From Stomorhina lunata (Eukaryota > Arthropoda > Insecta > Diptera > Rhiniidae): 64,000 nucleotides of DNA. The DNA is taken from assembly GCA_933228675.1 (NCBI GenBank), contig OW121742.1:37191255-37255254 (forward strand). Direction: 5' to 3'. A program made the position numbers and the translations under genes. The notes below the pieces were generated by a model. That model made no database searches, was not told the origin of the DNA, and saw nothing but the letters and a program-made list of their open reading frames with translations. Positions 22,797-33,160 of the stretch are shown piece after piece; positions within the stretch are counted from its first letter, which is position 1; each line of letters starts with the position of its first letter.

Positions 22797-23285
22797 TATA
22801 TATTTACGGACCTATTCACCCGCCCATCTCAAACAGCAAAACCTAAAGAGATGAAATTTGGCAGCGGTAATTTCGTTGATCTACAAATCCAATACCTGAT
22901 TTAATAGATATAAGAAAAATATTCAACAATAGCACAAAATATTTAACGATAAGCTCCATGTTTCTAATCTTTGTAAAACTTTTGAACCAATGAAGGTAGA
23001 AATAAAACTTGCTGGGAAGTCGATTGACATGGAAGAAATTAATAAATAGGCAACGTTATATCTCATAAACTAAAATAGATAAAAAGATAAATGAAATTGA
23101 GTTGAGATCAGCAATTAAATGAAAAGAGCACTTATCGGATTTTTTTGATAATTTAGACGTTTTCCTTTTATCCTGTTTTAACCCCTAAAACAGGATAAAA
23201 TGAAAACTCGATGGGGATGTTATATATAAGAATTATTGACCGATTGTAGCAAACACACCGGCTGGTATTTATATAGAGCTTATTC
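22797..23285. other. Unique DNA, possibly decayed transposon
   Basis: Non-repetitive within the window. It includes a local self-complementary phrase around TTTATCCTGTTTTA / TAAAACAGGATAAA (23167-23201), an inverted repeat of about 14 bp. No open frame is supported. Confidence 0.45.
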
Positions 23286-24590
<1,305 letters not shown>

Positions 24591-24713
24591 GCAGGACATT
24601 GTAATAAACATCTCTTTGATATTCTATCGCTTATAATAATGATACAATCTGCTTCATTTAAAACTTTCTGAATGAAATAAGAACCAATTATATTTTATTA
24701 TTATTAAGAAACC

Positions 24714-25018
24714 GCCGTCGTGAACCGCCGTGGTATAGCAGGTAAGACATCCGCCTAGCATACCAGAGGCCCAAGTTCAATCCCCGGCCAGATTCACTTG
24801 AAAAAAATAAATTTTCAAAACAGCGGCGGTTCACCTCATAACTCAGCTAGCCACTGGTTATTGAGTATTAGGCTATGAAAAACTTCTCTAACTAATGCAT
24901 TCGCCGTTCGGAGCCGGCGTTAAAACGTAGTTCCCTTTCAATGAGTTTAAAAATAGAATCGGATGCAGCTCATTGTCTGAGAGAAGCACCCCTTGTTCCA
25001 ATTGGAATGTTGTCGGGG

Positions 25019-25082
<64 letters not shown>
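24714..25082 (+). mobile_element. tRNA-derived SINE with (TA)n tail
   Basis: The head has an RNA polymerase III internal promoter: an A-box-like TGGTATAGCAGG at 24731-24742 and a B box GTTCAATCC at 24775-24783, which fits GWTCRANNC. The anticodon-arm region is CCGCCTAGCATACCAGAGGC. Downstream, GTTCGGAGCCGGC followed by TTAAAA and a GTAG.TCCC phrase resembles the body of tRNA-related SINEs seen across flies. It ends in about 30 TA dinucleotides (25022-25082). An 11-bp inverted word, GTGAACCGCCG at 24720 and its complement at 24823, lies in the head. It is not a functional tRNA: it lacks a proper acceptor stem. Confidence 0.72.
25022..25082. repeat. (TA)n microsatellite, probable SINE tail
   Basis: Sixty bases of uninterrupted alternating TA immediately follow the SINE body, as is common for SINEs that end in simple repeats. 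Confidence 0.9.
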
Positions 25083-25085
<3 letters not shown>

Positions 25086-26269
25086 GAAAATTTCGATTTA
25101 ATTTACTTACTTTTTTTTTAACAAAACGCTCTTGTCTTATATTTGAAATATTTAATCTGGATCAATTACCATATCCTAGTTCTAACAAATTATTTTTTTC
25201 TCAAAAATTTCACATTTCTTAATTAAATCATTTGATTGTATCAAACTAATACAACTTCATAACGTTTTGCATATTAAAATTATCTTGAGGTTTTTATAAA
25301 ACAAATTAATTTGCGAAATAGGTGAGAGGGAGCGCAAAAGCGAGACAAAGAGTAAGGGAATATGAAACGGGATTTTGGGTTTAAATGTATTTTTGGTTAA
25401 ACATCTTATTACAACTCTGCTGCCACATTCATTTAAACAGTTACCAAATTTTTTGCTCCACTTAATCGTCATACAACATCTTTCGGTAATTGCTTTCGTT
25501 CTTAACTCTCACGCAAAGAGAAAGATTGGGAAAGGGGATGTTATGGTGTTGGGGAGTGAGTGAGTGATTGTGTGAATTTGTAACGGTTTAGGTGAATTTG
25601 TGACTTGTTAGTAAAAAAGTGTGTGTGTGTGTGTCTGTTTTGGTTTATGGTTATAACCCAATTTATGGTTTTGCTTTAAATTTGTTGGTTTTCAGGGATT
25701 AAGAACGAAATGGGAGATGATAGATTAAATTTTTTGGGGAATTTGGTGTTTATTTAATTAAGTTATCAGGAAATTGTATTTTAATAAACATTTTACCCTA
25801 GAGTAGCTACTATTTATTCGCTATTTGAATATGATTGATATACTCCCTGTGGTATATAATTTTTCATTCCCCATCCCTGACATCGCAATTCTGTTCTTTC
25901 AGTGTGACTGACTCGTGTGTGAAGTGTTTGTGTGTTTTACACATTCGGGGTTCTACTTCTACTTCTGCTTCTGTTCAGTTTCTGTTAATAATCTAAACAA
26001 ATATTAACATTATTTGGAACATATCCAAAATAAAATGTAAAGTGTGTCATTCATTTGGTTTAATACACACACACGTACCTCTAAAAATATGCACAAAAAA
26101 AATAAAAAATAAAAAATAAAAAATAATGAAAACCTATATCCGATGGACAGATATACAAATAGAACCCAGTATCTTAATATGTATTTGGGTTTTAAAAACT
26201 CTTTATCATTTTTATGTATTTTTTGTTATAACATCTTCATTGAACCGAGATTTTTTTCTATTTATCAAA
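25083..26269. other. Intergenic sequence upstream of gene B
   Basis: AT-rich unique DNA with short simple repeats: gagtgagtgagtg near 25554, (GT)n near 25620-25632 and an AATAAAAAATAAAAAAT run near 26100-26125. No open frame resembles a gene; the short frames at 25257-25563 overlap each other on opposite strands and have no recognisable content. Confidence 0.55.
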
Positions 26270-26334
26270 CTGTCAAAATGATTTTGTGTTAATAACTTAA
26301 TCAGTTCCATTTAGTCATTCTCAATCTGTCGTTG
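26270..26334 (+). promoter_or_regulatory. Core promoter of DM4/DM12 gene B (initiator + DPE-like)
   Basis: The 45 bases from 26270 to 26314 align without gaps with 37341-37385 upstream of gene C, with 39 matches by my count. The block includes TCAGTT, which fits the fly initiator TCAKTY with its A at 26303. At +28 to +32 (26330-26334) is CGTTG, matching the last four positions of the downstream promoter element consensus RGWYV. No TATA box is placed correctly. The predicted 5' untranslated region is 98 bases. Conservation of both elements with exact spacing in gene C supports the call. Confidence 0.65.
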
Positions 26335-26400
26335 TCTTCTTCTGTGAGTTTTGAGGTTTACTTTGAGAAGAAAAAATTCACTTTTAAAAATTTGTCAAAA

Positions 26401-29291
26401 ATGTTAATACGAAAGATTTTTGTTATTTCAATTTTGATTTGGAGTCATTTGTCATTGACATTTGCCGGTTATGGGATTGTGAAAAATTTAACCGATTTCA
26501 TGAGACATCGCCAGAAAAGATTTTTAATTTATAATGATGGTGGTGTGGCAAAGGTAAGTGAGAAATTTTAATTTTTTTGATAGCAATATTTCTTTAGAAA
26601 ATTTGTATAAAAAAACATTTTCTATAGAAAAATTTTTTAACGAAAAATTTTCTATAGAAAGTTATTTATAATGAAAATTTTTCTATAGAAAAATATTTAT
26701 AACGAAAGTTTTTCTATAGAAAAATATTTATAACGAAAGTTTTTCTATAGAAAAATTTTATAACGAAAATATTTTAAAAGAAACATTTTTATAACGAAAA
26801 TTTTTCTATAGAAAAATTTTTTTAATGAAAATTTTTCTATAGACAAATTTTTATAACAAAAATTTGTCTATATAAACATTTTTAAAACAAAAATTTTTCT
26901 AAAGAAAAAATTTTAAAACGAAACTTTTTCTATAGAAAATTTTTATAACGAAATTTTTCTATAGAAAAATTTTTATAACGAAAGTTTTTCTATAGAGAAA
27001 TGTTTATAACGAAAAATTTTCTACAGAAAAATTTTTATAATGAATAATTTTCTATAGACACATTTTTATAACGACAAAAATTTATAAAGAAAATTTTTCC
27101 ATAGAAAAATTTTTTTAACCAAAAATTTTCTATAGAAAATTTTTCTATAGAAATTTTTTTTAACGAAACTTTTTCTATAAAAAAAATTTTTTAACGAAAA
27201 TTTTTCTATAGAACAATTTTTTTAACGAAAATTTTTCTATAGAAAAATTTTTTTAACGAAAATTTTTCTATAGAAAAATTTTTTAACGAAAATTTTTCTA
27301 TAGAAAAATTTTTTTAACGAAAACTTTACTATAGAAAAATTTTTTTAACGAAAATTTTTTTATAGAAACATTTTTTTAACGAAAATATTTCTATAGAAAA
27401 TTTTCTATAGAAAATTTTTTTAACGAAAATTTTTCTATAGAAAAATTTTTTTAACGAAAATTTTTCTATAGAAAAATTTTTTTAACGAAAATTTTTCTAT
27501 AGAAAAATTTTTTTAACGAAAATTTTTCTATAGAAAATTTTTTTTAACGAAAATTTTTCTATAGAAAAATTTTTTTAACGAAAATTTTTCTATAGAAAAA
27601 TTTTTTTAACGAAAATTTTTCTATAGAAAAATTTTTTTAACGAAAATTTTTCTATAGAAAAATTTTTTTAACGAAAATTTTTCTATAGAAAAATTTTTTT
27701 AACGAAAATTTTTCTATAAAAAAAATTTTTTAACGAAAATTTTTCTATAGAACAATTTTTTTAACGAAAATTTTTCTATAGAAAAATTTTTTTAACGAAA
27801 ATTTTTCTATAGAAAAATTTTTTAACGAAAATTTTTCTATAGAAAAATTTTTTTAACGAAAACTTTACTATAGAAAAATTTTTTTAACGAAAATTTTTTT
27901 ATAGAAACATTTTTTTAACGAAAATATTTCTATAGAAAATTTTCTATAGAAAATTTTTTTAACGAAAATTTTTCTATAGAAAAATTTTTTTAACGAAAAT
28001 TTTTCTATAGAAAAATTTTTTTAACGAAAATTTTTCTATAGAAAATTTTTTTTAACGAAAATTTTTCTATAGAAAAATTTTTTTAACGAAAATTTTTCTA
28101 TAGAAAAATTTTTTTAACGAAAATTTTTCTATAGAAAAATTTTTTTAACGAAAATTTTTCTATAGAAAAATTTTTTTAACGAAAATTTTTCTATAGAAAA
28201 ATTTTTTTAACGAAAATTTTTCTATAGAAAAATTTTTTTAACGAAAATTTTTCTATAGAAAAATTTTTTTAACGAAAATTTTTCTATAGAAAAATTTTTT
28301 TAACGAAAATTTTTCTATAGAAAAATTTTTTTAACGAAAATTTTTCTATAGAAAAATTTTTTTAACGAAAATTTTTCTATAGAAAAATTTTTTTAACGAA
28401 AATTTTTCTATAGAAAAATTTTTTTAACGAAAATTTTTCAATAGAAAAATTTTTTTAACGAAAATTTTTCTATAGAAAATCGGAAAATTTTCCATAGACA
28501 AAGTTTTACAACGATAATTTTTCTATGGAAAAAATGTTTGTAACGAAAATTTTTCAATAGAAAAATTTTTATAATGAAAATTTTGCAATAGAAAAATTTT
28601 TATAATTAAAATTTTTCAATAGAAAAATTTTTATAACGAAAATTTTTCTATAGAAAAATTTTTATAACGAACATTTTTCCATAGAAAAATTGTTATGACG
28701 AAAATTTGTTTTTGTTTGTTTCTATTGAAAAAATTTTCGTAATAAAAATTTTTAGTTCGTTGTAGGACCCATCCAACCCATTACCCTTGCCGATCCTGTA
28801 GCTTGGAGAAGTTTAATTTGCCTCTATAACATTCAGCTTGGTGACTACAAAATACCTTCTACGCCTCTCTATCCCTGGGATAAATGGGAAAATTTCTATA
28901 TCAGATCTAATAATGGTCGAGCAGTTTTAAAGACAGATGAGTCCCGAGAATTTTTATATTTAGTTCTGGAAAATTACATAAACTCTAAACATGGTAATGG
29001 CAAGGATTGCCTTTTGCGCTCGATTTGTGAAAATGCTCAGGTGCATCATCATATGGATTTGTTTGGGCAGATTTTGAATGTGATACTAACGTAAGTTTGG
29101 AATTAATTTTAAAAAATGTTATTAAATTATGTGTATGTGTTTTTTCTAGCCCCGGTAAAGGCGATGTAGAGGAAATCTACAATCATGCCCATGTTTTGGG
29201 TAAAGCTGGTGTTGACTGCTTTAGCTATTATCACAAATGTCCGCCTGGTTTAGGGTTTTTAGATCAGTATTTACATCATGAATATTTGTAA
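26401..29291 (+). CDS. DM4/DM12 family secreted protein, paralogue B (3 exons)
   Basis: Exons 26401-26553, 28756-29090 and 29150-29291 give 209 codons ending at TAA 29289. The ATG at 26401 is preceded by CAAAA, a good fly context, and begins a typical signal peptide (MLIRKIFVISILIWSHLSLTFA). RHRQKR (35-40) then FLIYNDGG follows the family's RxKR pattern. LYPWDKWE lies near 89-96 and CLLRSICENAQ at 136-146; conserved cysteines are 73, 136, 142, 186 and 193. The C-terminus reads DCFSYYHKCPPG then LDQYLHHEYL. Intron 1 (2,202 bp, phase 0) is almost wholly a 31-bp array; intron 2 is 59 bp, phase 2. Exon 2 has no usable internal start, so a simple ORF search misses it. I count 17 differences from gene C in the 112 residues around exon 2. 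Molecular function of the family is not known. Confidence 0.94.
26588..28735 (+). repeat. 31-bp minisatellite array (AACGAAAATTTTTCTATAG) in intron 1 of gene B
   Basis: About 69 copies of a unit containing AACGAAAATTTTTCTATAG then AAAAATTTTTTT; the palindrome TTTTCTATAGAAAA is in nearly every copy. The left 500 bases and last 250 bases are diverged (ATAACGAAA forms) and the centre is homogeneous. A block with rare variants (CTATAAAAAAAATT, TATAGAACAATT, AACTTTACTATAG, AATATTTCTATAG) starting at about 27170 is repeated 539 bases later, starting at about 27709. The same unit in the same orientation forms the array at 58325-59665. Confidence 0.97.
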
Positions 29292-29640
29292 ATTTTTCAT
29301 TAAGATTCTAGGTTTTTAATTTAATATAAAATTCATAAATAATTTTCATACTCACAATATTTTTCTTTTTTTTTAGTTTGAGCTTTTTTGTGCTCATTTG
29401 TGCAAATTTTTGGTTTTTGCTAAAGAAAAATACTTGAAAAACATAAAGTGTTTTTATATTGTACCAGTTTCTAATCTTTTGTTGCTTTTTCCTAGTTTTT
29501 CGAATATTTTCTGAACTTCGTACTAAACTACGATATTATTATTCAATTTAGACAGTTTTTCTTAGTCGCTGTTAGTGCAATGAATGTACATGAAATTTTT
29601 GTGCCAAAAACTTTATAATAAAAGTTATAATCGCCTTTTT
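29292..29640 (+). promoter_or_regulatory. 3' flank of gene B with conserved AATAAA
   Basis: AATAAA at 29617-29622, in the context CTTTATAATAAAAGTTATAATC, is matched by an identical context after gene C (AATAAA 40621-40626). Other shared phrases upstream (for example TATTATTATTCAATTTAGA) show that the two 3' flanks are homologous. A 3' untranslated region of about 340 bases would result. Use of this site is inference. Confidence 0.5.
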
Positions 29641-29887
29641 ATGGTAGTCAAAAATAATATGAAATAGTTTCATTAAATAAGATTTACCATATTTAAACTT
29701 CTTCTTTGGAAAATGTTGAAAAATTTACGAGATGATAAGGATAGGAGTAGTGGAACCCTATTCCTTTACAAAAATAACGCGCCTTAACATTTTTATCGAT
29801 TTTGATGAAATTCGATATATACTTAAAGCTTTTCCTACAAGTCTGTGTCCTATTTTCAAACCTGGCCTGGGAAGGCTCAAATATGGC
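29641..29887. other. Left flank of the large palindrome
   Basis: AT-rich sequence with no counterpart on the right side of the palindrome. Phrases such as TCGATTTTGATGAAATTCGA and CCTGGCCTGGGAAGGCTC look like decayed transposon sequence. Two overlapping opposite-strand open frames (29693-29990) are not supported as genes. Confidence 0.4.
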
Positions 29888-30091
29888 TATAGTACCTGGT
29901 AGACCGAGCCTTGCTCGGAGCTTTATGATAAGCATTTTGAGGAAAATTTTAAAGTTTTTATATATTTTATATTATAAAGTGCTAAAATAAATTTAGAGGA
30001 AAGACATTGTAGAAATAATCAGTTAATTTTGAATTAATTGATTTATTTTGTCCGACCAACACATAGTTTGCATAGTTTACAGTTTAACTCA

Positions 30092-30630
30092 TTTTGAATA
30101 ATTTTGGAAATTATTCATATCAACAGAAACCTCTGTCGACTCATGCGCAACAACTTTGCTAAAGATTATAGTCTGATCAAATGCACAGTTTACGATTTAA
30201 TTCATTTTGAGTAGTTTTCTGTGGCGCCACCTGTCGGACTTTGCTTATTCCAATTCATAAACCTTCTTCGGCTTATCCGTAACAACTTTGCTGAAGATTA
30301 TAGCATGATTAAATGTACAGCATACGATTAAATTGACTTTGAGTAAATTTCAGTAGCGCCACCTGTCGAAATTTCTTCATACCAACTAAGAAACCTTCGT
30401 CGGCTCATGTGCAACAATTTTGCTAAAGATTGTAGCATGATTAAATGTACAGATTACGATTAAATTGACTTTGAGTAAGTTTCTGTAGCGCCACCTGTCG
30501 GAAATTATTCATACCAACTAAAAAGCCTTCGTCGGCTCATGCGCTACAACTTTGCTAAAGATCATAGCATGATCAAATGTACAGTTTACGATTTAATTAA
30601 TTTTTAGTAATTTTCAGTGGCGCCATCTGT
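30092..30630 (+). repeat. Four 132-bp tandem subrepeats, left palindrome arm
   Basis: The motif GCGCCACCTGTCGG (last copy GCGCCATCTGTCGG) occurs at 30224, 30356, 30488 and 30620, spaced exactly 132 bases. Each unit also carries AACAACTTTGCTAAAGAT and ATGATTAAATGTACAG phrases. Borders of the outer units are approximate. Confidence 0.9.
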
Positions 30631-31361
30631 CGGAAATTAGTCTTATCAACTTTAAAACCTTCGCCGGCTTATCCGCAACATCTTCGCTAAAGAGCATAAC
30701 ACAATAAAATTCACAGTTTACTATTCTATAAAGAACATACATACAGACAAACATTCATTTGTTTAAAATAATACTAATTTTTCCCCCTTTTTATTCCCTA
30801 ATTTCTAAAAGTTCCATATGTATATTTGGTACTTTTTTGGTGCCAATTGAATTCGGTACATTTTTTTAAAACGCATTTAATATAATGTATAATGTTCCTA
30901 TTCATATTACTTTGGAGATGTTAAGTTATCATTTTATCCCTTTTTTACCCATTTTGGCTCCAAAATCAAAAAAGTACCAAATACGTGTTTCATGTTTTTT
31001 TAACATCTATTGATTGCAGTACCAAGTTTCTTTCTATATTATTTAGTTTAAAATATAAGATTGGGTTAAAAAGGTGCCAAAAAAACTATTTTCACCCTTT
31101 TTTACCCCCTATCGGACATAGTTTCAAAAAAGTACCAAACACCTGTCCGCTTATTTTCAAAGCTGTTTAAAACGTAATTTTAATTTTGTTTCTATACCTA
31201 TTACCTATTACTTTAGGAGACATAGCGTTTTAGATTTTTTCCCCTTTTTACCCTCTTAGGGGTAAAAGTTCCAAAAGTCCCTTCTTCTTCGACCTATACA
31301 TCAAAAAAGATACTCACTGTCCAAATTTTATCAAAATCGTTAGAGCCGTTTTCGAGATAGC

Positions 31362-31370
<9 letters not shown>

Positions 31371-31401
<31 letters not shown>

Positions 31402-31420
31402 TATATATATAAATATAATA
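31371..31420. repeat. (TA)n centre of the large palindrome
   Basis: Alternating TA with two AATATA interruptions forms the loop between the two arms. Pure TA is itself self-complementary, so the true centre of symmetry is somewhere near 31395. Confidence 0.9.
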
Positions 31421-32149
31421 TAGAATGGCTATCTCGAAAACGGCTCTAACGATTTTGATAAAATTTGGACAGTGGGTATCTTTTTTGATGTATAGGTCGA
31501 AGAAGAAGGGACTTTTGGAACTTTTACCTCTAAGAGGGTAAAAACGGGTAAAAAGGGGAAAAAATCGAAAACGCTATGTCTCCTAAAGTAATAGGTATAG
31601 AAACAAAATTAAAATTACGTTTTAAACAGCTTTGAAAATAAGCGGACAGGTGTTTGGTACTTTTTTGAAACTATGTCCGATAGGGGGTAAAAAAGGGTGA
31701 AAATAGTTTTTTTGGCACCTTTTTAACCCACTCTTATATTTTAAACTAAAGAATATAGAAAGAAACTTGGTACTGCAATCAATAGATGTAAAAAAAACAT
31801 GAAACACGTATTTGGTACTTTTTTGATTTTGGAGCCAAAATGGGTAAAAAAGGGATAAAATGATAACTTAACATCTCCAAAGTAATATGAATAGGAACAT
31901 TATACATTATGCTAAATGCGTTTTAAAAAAATGTACCGAATTCAATTGGCACCAAAAAAGTACCAAATATACATATGGAACTTTTAGAAATTAGGGAATA
32001 AAAAGGGGGAAAATTAGTATTATTTTAAACAAATGAATGTTTGTCTGTATGTATGTTCTTTATAGAATAGTAAACTGTGAATTTGATTGTGTTATGCTCT
32101 TTAGCGAAGATGTTGCGGATAAGCCGGCGAAGGTTTTAAAGTTGATAAG

Positions 32150-32560
32150 ACTAATTTCCGACAGATGGCGCCACTGAAAATTACTAAAAATTAATTAAAT
32201 CGTAAACTGTACATTTGATCATGCTATGATCTTTAGCAAAGTTGTAGCGCATGAGCCGACGAAGGCTTTTTAGTTGGTATGAATAATTTCCGACAGGTGG
32301 CGCTACAGAAACTTACTCAAAGTCAATTTAATCGTATGCTGTACATTTAATCATGCTACAATCTTCAGCAAAGTTGTTACGGATAAGCCGAAGAAGGTTT
32401 ATGAATTGGAATAAGCAAAGTCCGACAGGTGGCGCCACAGAAAACTACTCAAAATGAATTAAATCGTAAACTGTGCATTTGATCAGACTATAATCTTTAG
32501 CAAAGTTGTTGCGCATGAGTCGACAGAGGTTTCTGTTGATAAGAATAATTTCCAAAATTA
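32150..32560 (-). repeat. Three 132-bp tandem subrepeats, right palindrome arm
   Basis: GGCGCC-type motifs occur at 32167, 32299 and 32431, exactly 132 bases apart and in the opposite orientation to the left arm. By sequence they correspond to left-arm units four, three and one; the unit equivalent to the second left-arm copy is missing, with a mosaic junction. Confidence 0.88.
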
Positions 32561-32771
32561 TTCAAAATGAGTTAAACTGTAAACTATGCAAACTATGTGT
32601 TGGTCGGACAAAATAAATCAAATAATTCAAAATTAACTGAATATTTCTACAATGTCTTTCCTCTAAATTTATTTTAGCACTTTATAATATAAAATATATA
32701 AAAACTTTAAAATTTTCCTCAAAATGCTTATCATAAAGCTCCGAGCAAGGCTCGGTCTACCAGGTACTATA

Positions 32772-33160
32772 TATATATATATATATAATTATTGCTCGTT
32801 TAAGAATATAAGATTTAATATTTAACTTTGAATATGTGATAAACTAGAGTAGTTAGAATCTAAGAATCTAACTGTTAAATATTTTAAACTTGACGATGTT
32901 TATACGAATGATAGCACTTTATAGCACTTTCTATATAAAATAGAAAGGATCGGAGCAGGGAAATTTTAATCTCCGACACAAATATAATACTCATTTTCTG
33001 GTATTCTTATATGAAGGTGTAGCTATTAAACAATTTGCTACAGTTCTTTTGATCAACGGTAATAGTTTGAACAAAATGTGAAAGGATCGGCGAATGGGAA
33101 CTTTGTCCCCCATTACAAATAAACGGTTATAAACAGCAGCCCATACCACCAGAATCCGAA
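32772..33160. other. Unique AT-rich DNA after the palindrome
   Basis: Starts with about 20 bases of TA dinucleotides adjoining the right arm, then unique AT-rich sequence. A phrase AAAGGATCGG recurs at 32945 and 33081 with nearby similar sequence (GGGAAATTTTAATCTCCGACA; GGGAACTTTGTCCCCCATTACA), a weak two-copy repeat. No gene seen. Confidence 0.5.

Larger units (their letters stand above)
29888..32771. mobile_element. 2.9-kb near-perfect palindrome, foldback-like element
   Basis: The left arm (29888-31370, 1,483 bp) and right arm (31421-32771, 1,351 bp) are reverse complements with only scattered substitutions, joined by a (TA)n-rich centre of about 50 bases. Outer ends are ATAGTACCTGGTAGACCG and its complement; inner ends are GAGATAGCCATTCTATA and its complement. 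Each arm carries 132-bp tandem subrepeats with GCGCCACCTGTCGG, four on the left and three on the right, which accounts exactly for the 132-bp difference in length. Identical 61-codon open frames occur in mirror positions (30985-31170 +, 31622-31807 -), which simply reflects the symmetry. No transposase is present. Long inverted ends built of tandem subrepeats recall Foldback elements; a head-to-head insertion of two copies is the alternative. Confidence 0.85.

Noticed and set aside
24720..24792. Possible functional tRNA gene
   Set aside because: A and B boxes are present but the acceptor and D stems do not pair properly and the sequence continues into a SINE body with a (TA)n tail.
30985..31807. 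Two nearly identical 61-codon open frames on opposite strands
   Set aside because: They are mirror images in the two arms of the palindrome. Similarity reflects DNA symmetry, and neither resembles a known protein.
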